Under the pieces are notes generated by a model that saw nothing but the letters and a program-made list of their open reading frames with translations, ran no database searches and was not told where the DNA came from. The position numbers and the translations under genes are program-made. From NCBI GenBank assembly GCA_036897625.1, contig JAYMTA010000331.1, forward strand, positions 1-31,283: a stretch of 31,283 bases of DNA, read 5' to 3'. How positions within the stretch are numbered: the stretch's first letter is position 1; each line of letters begins with the position of its first letter. This document shows, one piece after another, positions 17,701 through 27,872 of the stretch. The stretch comes from Pelargonium cotyledonis (Eukaryota > Streptophyta > Magnoliopsida > Geraniales > Geraniaceae).

Positions 17701-20432
17701 GGTATCCCACTTTTTGGTGTTCTTAGATGATAATTTTGTCTCATAGTCACTGTCAAGAGAACCTTCACTTTCATCATCACTTTCATATCTCTTTTTCTTA
17801 TTACCAGAATCCTGAGCTGAATCATGCAGTATCTCTATGTGAAAGCTCGGATACCATTTTTTCGCTTCCCTTCCCCACTGTCGCAGGAGAGTTACAGGGC
17901 AAACCACAATGCTTGGCTTGTACATATTACTGAAATGCAATGCTCCAAGAAACGACAAAACCTGGATGGTCTTACCAAGACCCATCTCGTCGCCAATGAT
18001 TCCACCAGTTTTTTGACAGTGCAGTTCCCAAAGCCACTGTACCCCCACTTTTTGATAGTCAAAAAGATCGTTAAAAATTTGTTCTGGGATTTTCAGCCCA
18101 CCTTCAAGTGTTACAGAAGGAGGTTCATCATCAACATCTTCAACATCCTCTAATATTTCTTCTTCACCCTCGGAAATGGTCAAATTATTTCTTGCATCTA
18201 CAAGATAAAAATCAAGTTTGATAATGATATACATTAATCATATAAAAACATGGGATTAAACACCATATACAAGCATACCGAATTACTGATATTTACAATG
18301 TTTACAAGAATGGGTAGATAATTGTCAACAAAGGTGAATAATGATCACATAATTGCACAAGCTTAACGAGGTCTGGAAGTATTATTTAAGTCTATCAGGG
18401 GGCAGGCGGAAACCTCGAACACTAAATAACTATGTATTTGAACTGTCTGAAAAACATAAAATCGGAAACATTTAAAATGTAGAAAACAAGCTTTTAGTTA
18501 GCATAAAATCCAGCAGTCGTCATATTATCTCACTGGAAAGCCAGATAGGTACTGTAAGAGACTATCATAGTTATACTAATGAAATACAGTAAATTAAGAA
18601 CTGCTATTGGAATATTAAACATACCACTCGATTCCAACTGATACTCCTCAAGAGAAATGCGCTTTCTCCATTTCTTCCCCGGCAAAGGCCGCTTCTTATT
18701 CCTTTTCGAGCCCTTTTTCTTCTCTGATTCGCTGTCTGGGGACTGACGAATTTTTAATGGTGCTTTTAGCCTGTGAAAAGGATGAGTTGGTGCTTCAAGC
18801 TTTGGCACAGCTTCAGGATCAAGCAGCTTGGTTGTCGGGCGAGCTTTTGCAGCCTCTGATATTGACTGGGCAACTCTGGCAACACTGGAAGAAGCAAAAT
18901 CATCATTCTTCCCTTCTTCCTCAGGTATATTGTGCTTATTAGAAGAGGCTGGTTGTTGAAGACCGCGTTCAAAGCCCTTGAGCTTATGAAAAGGCGTCAA
19001 GATTCCTTTGCGAACCAATTCATCCCTTTCCTAGGACATAAACAGTGTAACTTAGCCCTTTCCTAATATCAGTTTGAAAAGGCTGATTGCCCAATAACTC
19101 ACATCTCAACACGAATATAAATAAACAACTTGTTGGGGTAAGTACATAAAAAACATGTTATACTTACAGTTTCAACAAATCCTGCAGATGCGGAATCCAA
19201 CACTGCATCAAAATCAACATCATCATTATATGAAACTGTTTTTTTACGCTTTTCTTGATTTTTGTTTGATTTCAGAACTCCTTTCAACTTTCTTTTGGGC
19301 TTTGGCTCTTCTTTCACCAGATCTTGAATCAACTTGCCATGATCTCTACCTATGGATGGAGCCTCCTTGCACAAATCTGTAAGTTCTTTCTCAAGCTGAG
19401 CCTTAGTTTTCTTAAGGCTTTTAAGTCGATCAGCAGCCAGAGCATGCTGAAGAGTTAAGTCATTGGCAGAAGCATGATGATCAAATCTATCATCCTCTTT
19501 GCCCCTCTGCTGCTCTGTTCTATCATCACCATATTCAAAATTGCCTTCATTACTTTCATCATCCCTCACTTGTTCAATGGTGGATGCAACAGCATCTATC
19601 TCAAACTCTACTGCCCTCAATTTATTGTAAAGTTTTAACTGACTGGCAAATGATGGATCAAGGCTTTCTGATTTCTGAACTTGATCATCTTCGGTGCTCT
19701 CGCCAACTTCATTACTGTTCCCAGCATTGTCTCTCACCTAGCAATTTAGAAGTGGCCAACGCAAAATTATAACGTTTGAAATCTATCGTTCAAATTTCAA
19801 ACCAATGATGCAGTGCTGAAATCAATAAATTAGATCCAGTAAACTAAAAAGAATTAAGAGGTAAGACAATTTGACTTATCAAAGAGTTTCTTCATATGCA
19901 GTACATTAACTTAATATCTTGGTTGTGCTTTACATATGATGATCCGAATAATGTCTAAAAGGCAAAAAAAAAGCTGGTATGAAATCTTCAAAGAATTTTT
20001 CAAAGGACTTCATGCTTTCAGGAAAGTTGTATATAAAGCTTGTTATTGTAATCCTTTTGTTGTTAGATCAGTCAAAATTATATATTGGTCGCTCATTGCA
20101 TACTTGCATTAGATTTTAGAGAATTTAAGGCCTTAAAGGCTTAAACATTGTGCAACATTCAACTGTGAAGGTAGTTTACAAAACACTGAGCAGGGATGAC
20201 AATAAGGTAACATAACACCACCTGGCAACTGGTTTTCTCATCTAAGTGCTAAGCTTTTCCATAAATTAAAAAAAAAAAAAAAAAAAAAGGGGCATAACCC
20301 ATTATATTCATTAACGCAAAATTAACAACCACAAACAAATACCTGTGCTAAAATGCCACGTTCAATATCCTCGGGATTTGCAGATGTTACACCCAAACTA
20401 CTGAGCAAAATTCTATCCTTGTCTTCCTCCAT
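14635..20432 (-). CDS. CHR8: CSB/ERCC6-type SWI2/SNF2 DNA-dependent ATPase (CHR8-like)
   Basis: This is a homologue of Cockayne syndrome group B protein, the nuclear chromatin-remodelling ATPase that starts transcription-coupled nucleotide excision repair at stalled RNA polymerase II. Coding exons in transcription order: 20432-20343, 19737-19168, 19030-18625, 18197-17339, 17199-16590, 16192-15707, 15294-14635; 3681 nt, 1226 aa. Residues 1-30 begin [20 protein letters not shown], a conserved plant start. A coiled-coil region (about 50-140) is followed by basic stretches ([13 protein letters not shown]). The ATPase core shows Walker [10 protein letters not shown] (about 424-432), DEGH (about 559-562, the CSB variant of DEAH), MTGSPIQN (about 586), [15 protein letters not shown] (about 818) and RAWRIGQ (about 849-855). 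A Lys-Gly run (972-982) lies in the acidic C-terminal half. The C-terminus (about 1150-1226) looks like the winged-helix domain of CSB. Introns over 300 bp: 15295-15706 (repeat), 16193-16589 (MITE), 18198-18624 and 19738-20342 (AT-rich, poly-A). A 5' UTR intron (20454 to about 21345) is inferred from an acceptor TTAG/GCAGAG. Confidence 0.95.
15390..15606. repeat. Dispersed repeat fragment in the last CSB intron
   Basis: Inside intron 15295-15706, the sequence reads cagcacgggttaaaaagacc, tcaacccaaacccaaccc, cgggtttgaatgggc and so on, ending gggtccaaatttctagctcta. The end resembles that of the repeat ending at about 1620. It looks like a degenerate member of a dispersed family; no ends or target duplication were recognised. 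Confidence 0.4.
15783..15819 (-). repeat. Coding microsatellite (GGAAAA)n in CSB exon 6
   Basis: On the minus strand, hexamers close to GGAAAAGGAAAA repeat about five times, encoding [11 protein letters not shown] (residues 972-982). Hexamer steps keep the reading frame, so the length may vary between alleles without breaking the protein. The tract lies in the acidic, presumably disordered, region after the helicase core. Confidence 0.85.
16346..16489. mobile_element. MITE (PIF/Harbinger-like), copy 1, in a CSB intron
   Basis: This 144-bp element starts GGTAGCGCTTGGATT and ends CATCCAAACGCTATA, which are imperfect inverted repeats. It is flanked on both sides by TTA (16343-16345 and 16490-16492), as expected for the 3-bp target duplication of PIF/Harbinger (Tourist-type) MITEs. 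Its interior contains TTTTTTCGGTCATGAAAATG and GCTCTGAAATTGG, shared with the element at 27211-27424. It lies in intron 16193-16589. Confidence 0.7.
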
Positions 20433-20452
20433 GGAGTTCACCAATTGCTCTG

Positions 20453-21345
20453 CCTAAGAGTCACGGTATAGCCATGAAGGTCCACCTTCCAAAATAAATG
20501 GCATCACATTATCATCATCAATCAGTTAGTTCCGAACATATATTGTTAACAACATGTGGGAATTAACCAAGCATAGATTTTTGCGTGCACAATGCTCAAA
20601 ACTTTTCCAGGTGGACAAACAGTACGCAGTGATTCAGCAACAAGCTTATTGACCAACAACTGATCCCACAGCCAAGTAGCAAAATACATTCCAGTAACAA
20701 GTGTTGTTCTACAAATGAAGGCCAAAAGTATAACTTCTAATGCTTCTTCCCTCACAAAAACTTCCTAAATTCATTATAAACTACCATGCATGTTCTTCAA
20801 CCTCAAGCTACTAGCATGTTTCGAATTCCAATCATTCACACCAGGTACTTAAATCAACTCGAATCCAAATTCAGTTCCCTCAAACCATTACTGCACTATC
20901 ATTTCACAATAATGCTAATTAGAGCAATTCAACAACAAAATATTCAAAATATAACCAGTAAACAGTACCGAAAATGAGTAAATTACAGGTAAAATCGAAC
21001 AATTTCGACAACAAATCATGCGTTTAGAATTTAAGAAAATACAATTTCTAATGCGTCTTCCCTCACAAAAAAATACTCAATTCATTATAAATACAATGCC
21101 TGTTCCTCAACCTCAAGCTACTAACATGTTTCAAATTCCAATCAATCACTCCAGTAACTGAAATCTAACCTAGACTCCAATTTCAGTTCCACGAGCTCAA
21201 ACCATAGCTGCACTATCATTCCACAATAATGCTAATAAGCAAAACTCAACAGCAAAATATTCATAATACAACCGCTCAACATCACCGAAAATGAGTAAAT
21301 TACAGGTAAAACCAATCAATTTCGGTAAGAAAACAAGCAAGTACC
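20453..21345 (-). other. Probable 5' UTR intron of the CSB-like gene
   Basis: Upstream of the CSB start codon, a minus-strand acceptor CTCTTAG/GCAGAG lies 21 nt before the ATG (exon resumes at 20453). No ATG-initiated coding exon of CSB type is visible further upstream, so the next exon should be untranslated. A plausible donor is CTCCTG/GTACTTG at about 21345. The interval contains a tandem duplication. The intron is inferred; RNA evidence would settle it. Confidence 0.45.
20730..21325. repeat. Two-copy tandem duplication of ~314 bp upstream of CSB
   Basis: About 20730-21007 and 21042-21325 align along their whole length, with an offset of 311 bp at the left and 317 bp at the right. Shared blocks: TTCTAATGC, TCTTCCCTCACAAAAA, ATTCATTATAAA, CCTCAACCTCAAGCTACTA, CACAATAATGCTAAT, CCGAAAATGAGTAAATTACA. 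Identity is roughly 80% by eye. The duplication sits in the probable 5' UTR intron of the CSB-like gene and is non-coding. Confidence 0.88.
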
Positions 21346-21450
21346 AGGAGCATGCACTACGAATTTCTGAATAAATTCAATCGTATCACGAGGTTTCAAA
21401 TCTTTAGCTTCAAATTCACTCGAAAGATTTAGGAAAATTTCTCCAATCCA

Positions 21451-21463
21451 AAACCCTAGGGTT
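21451..21463. promoter_or_regulatory. Palindromic telo-box in the CSB 5' region
   Basis: AAACCCTAGGGTT gives the telo-box AAACCCTA on one strand and most of it on the other. It lies in the presumed leader of the CSB-like gene, about 1 kb upstream of its start codon but probably close to the transcription start if the 5' UTR intron is real. Confidence 0.55.
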
Positions 21464-22499
21464 CACCAGAAACACGAGAACGAGACGATTGTTTGTCCAA
21501 CCTCTCGTCTGAGAATGGCTTTCTCGTTTTTGTATTTGTATTTTATTTTTAGTTTTTGCTCTTTCTTCTCGGCGACGCTCCATTTTTAAAGCAATTGACC
21601 AGAGACGTTAGCGACTCAGTGTACGATAAAACGACATGTCGTTTATAATAAGGGCCTGTTTGAATGGCTGCATATTCTATGTCACATCTATATGATTTAT
21701 TGTTGATGACTTTGTCAAGTCACAATGTGACAGATACTCAAGCAGATGTGACAATTTGGATTGTAGGATTAGATCGGATTTGTTCGGTTTCAAATTGATA
21801 AAGGGTAATTAAATTTTGATTCAAAAATATGCTCATATCATATATGAGTTTTCTTTTCATACCGCATCGTATTAAATTGTTGGTCTGTGGTGTAAAATGA
21901 GCTACATTTATGATCTAACCCGCATTTTTGTTAAAAGAATCTATAGAAAGTTGATTGTATCGTTTTAGGTTATACTGTATTTCAAATGCTAATAAATTCT
22001 TATTCAAACTGTCAACTCTAGCACTAAATATCACGTCGGGTTAAACCTTGGATTCAAATTAGCATATAGGTAAGATTTGACCCACATTTGAATCAGCCAT
22101 TTTTACTCTATACTCCTAAAACATATAAATGTGACGGTTTGAGTTTGAAGTTAAAGTGTACGTCTTAAATTCAATTTGAAGAGAACGTCGGTTGAGATTT
22201 ACATGCAAAATCTACAAATACATATGAATTTAATTAATATAGCTTATAACAAAAATACAATATTGAATACAACTAAAAAATTATTCAAATACATCACCAA
22301 GTCAGGTCGTGTTCGAGTTTCTACATATTTGGATCCAAATTTTTGGTTGTTGAAACATCGGATCCAAAACATAAACTGAACCGCATGGCCAACAAAACCT
22401 AGGCTTTCAATGTTAACAAACCATCGTGGCATTTTCTGCACCAAGTCATCCAATTAAATTCTTAAACCAGAAACCTACGTGGCACCACTGATCGATCGA

Positions 22500-22575
22500 C
22501 ACGTGTAAGCCAATGGCGCGTTCTACGTCACTCACCAACTACCGAACACAGACAGAGACGTATATAAACCCTAGC
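22500..22575 (+). promoter_or_regulatory. Core promoter of the ABCI-like gene: G-box, CCAAT, ACGTCA, TATA, telo-box
   Basis: Read left to right: ACACGTGT (G-box core CACGTG at about 22502), GCCAATGG (CCAAT box, about 22511), TACGTCAC (ACGT element, about 22527), TATATAAA (TATA box, 22561-22568) and AAACCCTAG (telo-box, about 22566). The TATA box is about 60 bp upstream of the start codon, implying a short leader. ACGT-core and G-box elements are binding sites for bZIP factors such as HY5. Positions before 22561 may be off by two bases. Confidence 0.6.
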
Positions 22576-22625
22576 CGGAGCTCACACAAAGGGCTCTGTA
22601 CCAAACCTTGATTAGCAGAGCAAAA

Positions 22626-25425
22626 ATGGCGGACACAGGAGGATTTGGAGGAGAAGGGAATGGTAAATCGAATAGTATTAGAGTTTGCGGGATGCAATTC
22701 GCGTACGAAGGGCAGCCTCCTCTGTTCGCCGATTTCAGCCTCGACATCGCTCCCGGATCTCGCTGCCTTCTCGTCGGCGCCAATGGATCTGGTAAGAATT
22801 TCCTCTGTCTCGTTCATGTATAGCTCGCCGATGTTTTGCTTTCTGCTACGTGAATTTGGCGGAGAAGGAAAAAGGAAAATTGGTTTCCCGGGAAAATTTG
22901 GGCGGTAAGGTTAAGTTAAGGACATGTCGAAATGCAATTGTTTAGGGAAGCAAACAGAATTTTCGCGCGGCCTTGAAGATAGTGTAGCTCTTAGTGGTAG
23001 TCGTTTTGTGATTTGTGAACATTGTGAATGCTATTGCTAATTGATTGAGCTTATGTATTTGTGTTTGTTAGTTGTCTATTGCGTCGAAAGTTACTGTCAA
23101 GCTTACAGGTTATTAGTTTCAGTTAGATTTGATTTCTACTAGCTGTCTAGCGTCTAGGAGAATTTTCTGGTTTAGTTTTCTATATGTTTGTTGCTTGAGT
23201 GTGTTAGATGCGTAATGCAATGAGAGGAAATTGTGCTTGGGAGGGATTATGGAGAATTAATCAATGAAATGTCCAAGAGAAGATATATATTTAGAGAATA
23301 TCATAGCAACCAGACAAGGGGAATTTGAATTTTATGCTGTTTGTTTGATATCTCAATGGCGGGTCGAGCAATGTGCTGATAATTATGCGCTTATGAGTGG
23401 TATTTAGTACATATAAGAAAAGATAAAATAGCTTATGTTCTTGACTATACTCTCTTGTGTTGTTCATGTTAAGCCGGAAGGGTGACTTTGCAACTGACTC
23501 CACTGCTAATATTGTGCAGGGAAGACCACTTTGCTGAAGATTTTGGCCGGTAAACACATGGTTGGAGGAAGAGATGTTGTACGGGTTATAAATGGTTCAG
23601 CCTTTCACGATACTCAATTGGTTTGTAGCGGTGACCTGGCCTATTTGGGAGGATCTTGGAGTAAAACTGTTGGCTCTGCTGTGAGTAGCTCAATTATGGT
23701 CTTAATATGAATAACTTATAGACATAAATTTTCTTTTGATTTCATATGATGAATTGTGAGTTTCATTGTTTAGTTATAAATGTAACCATGTGATTTGCTA
23801 AGTTGTTTAGGTATGTGTCTAATATGTCCAGTAGCTTGGGACCCATAGTTTAGACGAAATGATTCACCAATGTGCTTCGTTGGTTCTTGGGACATGAGGT
23901 GAATTGTATTGTCCTGGTAAATGCTATGGAGTTAAGCTACTATCATCCTTGTTAAGGCTTATGCACAAACATTATTTCTCCGTGTTATTTAAGAAAAAGG
24001 ATCCCATGATGGTTACTAGCTTCTCTGTTCTTTCCCTATTCACATGTACCCATGTGCTCTGATCACGCTCAATTTAAGTTGAATTGTCTTTGCTAATTCT
24101 CAGGGAGAAATTCCACTACAAGGAGACTTCTCCGCGGAGCATATGATTTTTGGCGGTGGGTGATAAAATGCTGTAACCTTCTCATTTATTTGATTGACAC
24201 TGCATTTTCAATGCTCCCAGCATTTGGAGAAGTTCAGAGTTTTAGTAATTGTTGATGGACTACTGCCTTCAACCAATGAATAAAAATGTAAAGGGAATTA
24301 AGAAACAATTTTGTGTGGGTAGTAACTTGCTACCTACTGCCACTTGGATTATTCATCTCCAACAAGCATACATACCTATTTTAATTTTGATTTATTTTTG
24401 GGGGATGGGGGAGTAAATATTTTGTTGTGTATATATATGTGTCATGATATCCCAGCTAATTTGAGAGTGCATTGGCAGTTAATGGGGTTGATCACGATAG
24501 GAGAGAGAAGCTGATTGAACTGCTTGATATTGATCTACAATGGAGAATGCATAAAGTATCAGATGGACAGCGACGCCGAGTCCAAATCTGCATGGGTCTT
24601 CTCCATCCTTTCCAGGTATTACAATTTTTTTAGATTTGTGATGAACATGGAGTTGCGTAAGGCTTTTGATATGGTTATTCTAGGTGAAATCCAACAAAAC
24701 TAAGATTCGTAAAAATATCTTTGCTGAGAATAAATAAATGTTTATTTGTTTATTTATCTGCCTCATTCTTTTGACCGAGTAGTTCCTTGTTGAAATGAAC
24801 AGGTTCTGTTACTAGATGAAGTTACAGTAGACCTTGATGTTGTCGCCAGAATGGATTTACTAGATTTCTTTAAGGAAGAATGTGAACAGGTATATGTTTG
24901 CCTAACTATTCTTTTACGCCTCATATCTGAAAAGAAGTCATATGATATGAATAATCTCATATTCTTTATCTTTTTTGCTCAGTCATTTATTTGCATCCTG
25001 TAATTAGATAACATTGCTTGGTAGGAGAGCTCTAGTAAATGCTTTTTTACCATGCAGCTGATCATTATCTGAGCTCACAAGATAGATAAAAAGATTTGTT
25101 CATTCTTTTCTAATGGATTATATTTTTTAAATTATAGAGAGGAGCTACAATTGTTTATGCAACCCACATTTTCGACGGATTGGAGACATGGGCGACACAT
25201 CTGGCATATATTCAAGATGGTGAGTTGAAGAGGGCTGAGAAGCTGACAGAGATTAGTGAGTTGAAGAATGCAGTTAATTTGCTTTCTATTGTCGAGTCCT
25301 GGCTTCGCTCCGAAACCAAGCTTCAGAAAATGAAACCCACCCAGCCCACCGCCCCGAAACAAAAGCCATCTCCTCTTGGCTCTTCTCCATTTATGTCCTC
25401 CAGACACATGGCATACTATCGCTGA
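22626..25425 (+). CDS. Soluble ABC ATPase, ABCI19/20/21 (CAF16-like) family
   Basis: A single ATP-binding cassette without membrane segments, as in plant ABCI19, ABCI20 and ABCI21 and yeast CAF16. The Arabidopsis proteins are described as cytosolic/ER-associated and linked to cytokinin response. Exons: 22626-22791, 23520-23680, 24104-24155, 24479-24615, 24803-24889, 25138-25425; 891 nt, 296 aa. The start is the ATG of MADTGGFGG, just downstream of a TATA box; the frame stays open upstream without another ATG. Seen motifs: A-loop Tyr27, Walker A GANGSGKT (51-58, split by intron 1 between Gly55 and Gly56/Lys57), signature VSDGQRRRV (153-161) in place of LSGGQ, Walker B VLLLDE (173-178), D-loop-like TVDLD, and switch His211 in YATH. 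The C-terminus ends [13 protein letters not shown], a conserved family tail. All catalytic residues are present. Introns 22792-23519, 23681-24103 and 24156-24478 show only AT-rich sequence. The overlapping minus-strand frames at 22539-22817 are shadows. Confidence 0.95.
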
Positions 25426-26833
25426 TCACACTGAACTCATCCACTCCCAAAAAGAGTGGGAAAACAGGAAAAGTCTTTCACTGATATGTCATTGCTATTC
25501 CATTGTTGTAAAATTCTTGATTATTTCAATTACAAAGTTTATCATCTCATTTCAATAGTTCCCCATAGAAATTAAGATAGCATTACGCAATAGCTGTTTT
25601 GCTTTGCCCTTTGGGGTTATGTTGTGAAGATCTGCCTTTAGCAAATAATATTGTAATATTTTTTTATATCAATGAAATAGCTAATTTCCTATTTATAGAA
25701 GCCTGTCATCATATTTCACTCAATATCTGTTCTCTTTAGCTTTGTTGATCATTTGTTCGACAGAAGAGAGTTAATTAAGTTCTCAGGTAAAAGTTAGGTC
25801 TATACTTTTTCGTTTCATGTGGAGATCTGTCATCGCATGTTCTTTTGTGCTTTTGCATAGAAATGATCCTTATCGCTGGTAAATGCTTATGATTTGGACC
25901 ACCATAAGCATAATCAGAGACCCTAATGATCCAAATCCTCATAGGTATGAAGGATTGATTGTTTTCTGAAGGACTATGATTCAGTTTCATGTAAATTTTG
26001 GTTAAGTTGACCCTTTTGCTCATTGTTTATTACCTCGCTATTTGTTGCTCATGTCTGAACTCTGAACTTAATGTTTGGCAGTTTTACCTTTGCCTCGAGG
26101 ATGCAGAGGTACAAACTAGAGTGCAGATTGATAAAAGTCTCATAGTTGCTTGCATTATGAATTCACTGACCCTAATCATTCAAATCCATGGTATGCAAAT
26201 TGTCATATTCAAATTGAACAAATTGTTCATGTCCAAGGTTTGTTTAGGCATGAATCTGACTTGAGTCGACCCAACCTGCATGGAGCTGTAGTTTTTGCTC
26301 TCTCTAACAATTAATTTGTTTCAGGTTTTTATAATTTGACGAGAAATGTAGATGAAATACTCTGTCCTATACTCTCAATATTTCCATCGAATGTAGCTAA
26401 ACAAATCTACTGTTTTCACCTTACTATTTGTTCTTGACGATATAGATTAACTTGATTTGTTGTTCTGTCAGTAAATTACTTCACTCACATTCATACAAAG
26501 ATCAGATCTGAAACATGGAATGATTGGCCTAATGCAGAGGAGACATTGAGACACAGCATATGCCAAACGATTCTGGTCAGACCAGTAGATCTTTGCCACA
26601 TGGGGATATAAGCCTAGACAAACATTTTGATCATGCAATGTTTGTTCCTCTGGTACGAACAATGAAACTTATTCCTGCGGTTTTCACGTCATTTATTATA
26701 TTTTAACTTTCATGATTATGGATCATTCATCTTCTTTGTCTTTCATTCTCAATCATTTATCTGCACACACTACAATTAGCTGATATGTTTGTAAGTTTTT
26801 GTCGGATTTTACATTGGCTATCAACCTGCAACT

Positions 26834-27134
26834 AGGTGTGCTCATTGGTCTTTTACCGAACTGAATTTAAGGAAATTATGGATCGAAGACCGGACTGGTT
26901 ATTGTTTGGTCCTGGACTCAATTAGGTAGAAGAAAAAAATACATTATCTAATAGAAAAAGTTTGAAAACAAAAATATGATATGCAGAATGTAGAATTGAG
27001 TAAATTGTAAAGACTGTTCAGACGGAATTTAGGTTGGGGCGGGGCTGGACCGAAAACCGGATCAACCATATCCTGTCCGTTTCCGATCCGGTTGAGTCTT
27101 GAAAAATCTCTCCTATCTAATTATGAACACCACT
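26834..27134. mobile_element. Possible MITE rich in GGACC/GGTCC words
   Basis: Begins GGTGTGCTCATTGGTC and ends AATTATGAACACC, roughly inverted copies, with ACTA on both sides. The interior contains gaccggactgg, tttggtcctggac, ggaccgaaaaccgg and gatccggttgag, characteristic of the 'ggtgttcggt...ggtccggtt' non-autonomous elements common in dicots. The termini are imperfect and the 4-bp flank match is weak evidence. Confidence 0.4.
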
Positions 27135-27210
27135 AACTGCCGCCCTCCAGTACTAGGCTCGGAACCAACATGTTCTAGGAGAACAGGTAGATGGAGTTTG
27201 AAGAAACTAA

Positions 27211-27424
27211 GGTAGCGTCTGGATAAAAAAAAAAAAAAAAAAGGTATCAGGAACGGGAGTCAATAACCGGAATGGGAATGAGACTTTCATTGTTCATGTT
27301 CATATTATGATTTTTCGGTCATGAGAATGGCTCTGACTAAGTGGGAAAGCTCGTCCACATTCACATTCTTGATTGTCGTTCCCGTTCCAATTTTTATTTT
27401 TATTTTTTTAATTTTAATGCTGCA
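27211..27424. mobile_element. MITE (PIF/Harbinger-like), copy 2
   Basis: Starts GGTAGCGTCTGGATAAAA directly after TAA (27208-27210). Its degenerate right end (ttttaatgctgca) is followed by TAA (27425-27427). It shares the interior words GATTTTTCGGTCATGAGAAT and GGCTCTGA, and the GGAATGGGAATGAGA-like motif, with the element at 16346-16489. It differs by an A-tract expansion near the left end and a T-rich right part. Class inferred from the TWA target and GG-initial terminus. Confidence 0.6.
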
Positions 27425-27745
27425 TAATAGTGATAGGGCTAGACCTAGGAAAACATGACAACACTTGGATTAAAAAAGGAGATGGTGTTAGATACCATGA
27501 CCCGAAAGAGTTTTGCTAGAGGATTTATGTATCAGACTCCGATATTGTTTGGAAAATGGTTTGATTGTTTTTTCCAATTGGTTGACTTGTCAAGCTTGGA
27601 GACTTTATTATCATGCAGTTGATAGTTATGCTGTTCAAGATTGGTGAGAAGTCACCTGAGATCGGTAAGTTGAAGATTAACTGATAATTAGCTTTTAGGA
27701 TCTACAAGCATGAGTCCAGAATAGCTATATAACAATATCTAGCTG

Positions 27746-27821
27746 TTGTGTTTTAGCTCTTTCTGGTACAGATACTGTGAAGCTTGTGCTTTAGCTCTTT
27801 CTGGTATGTACGTTGTGAAGC
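27746..27821 (+). repeat. 38-bp direct tandem repeat, two copies
   Basis: TTGTGTTTTAGCTCTTTCTG (from 27746) with its continuation gtacagatactgtgaagc is followed at once by TTGTGCTTTAGCTCTTTCTG with gtatgtacgttgtgaagc (27784-27821). The two are about 85% identical. Intergenic, no function visible. Confidence 0.8.
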
Positions 27822-27872
27822 CTCAGATCTATTTGGTAAAAAATATTATAGATTTGGCTACACTTATTATCT

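Larger units (their letters stand above)
21346..22625. promoter_or_regulatory. Divergent promoter region between the CSB-like and ABCI-like genes
   Basis: The two genes are transcribed away from each other. The CSB side (about 21346-21540) appears to be its untranslated leader, with a telo-box at 21451-21463. A 16-bp palindrome, AAACGACATGTCGTTT, lies at 21629-21644. 21650-22440 is AT-rich, partly repeat-derived, with no supported gene. The ABCI side carries a compact promoter from about 22495 to the start codon at 22626. Confidence 0.6.

Noticed and set aside
15629..18234. Apparently separate, broken helicase fragments on the minus strand
   Set aside because: They are exons of one gene: each boundary has GT..AG signals and the phases join without a frameshift, so this is not a pseudogene.
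21648..21680. TAAGGGCCTGTTTGAATGG, looking like a Tourist-type MITE terminus
   Set aside because: No matching inverted end was found in the next 800 bp, so an element cannot be bounded; it may be a truncated remnant or chance.
22539..22817. Minus-strand frames overlapping the first ABCI exon
   Set aside because: Shadows of the plus-strand coding exon and its promoter; the translation has no recognisable features, whereas the plus strand gives a complete ABC cassette start.
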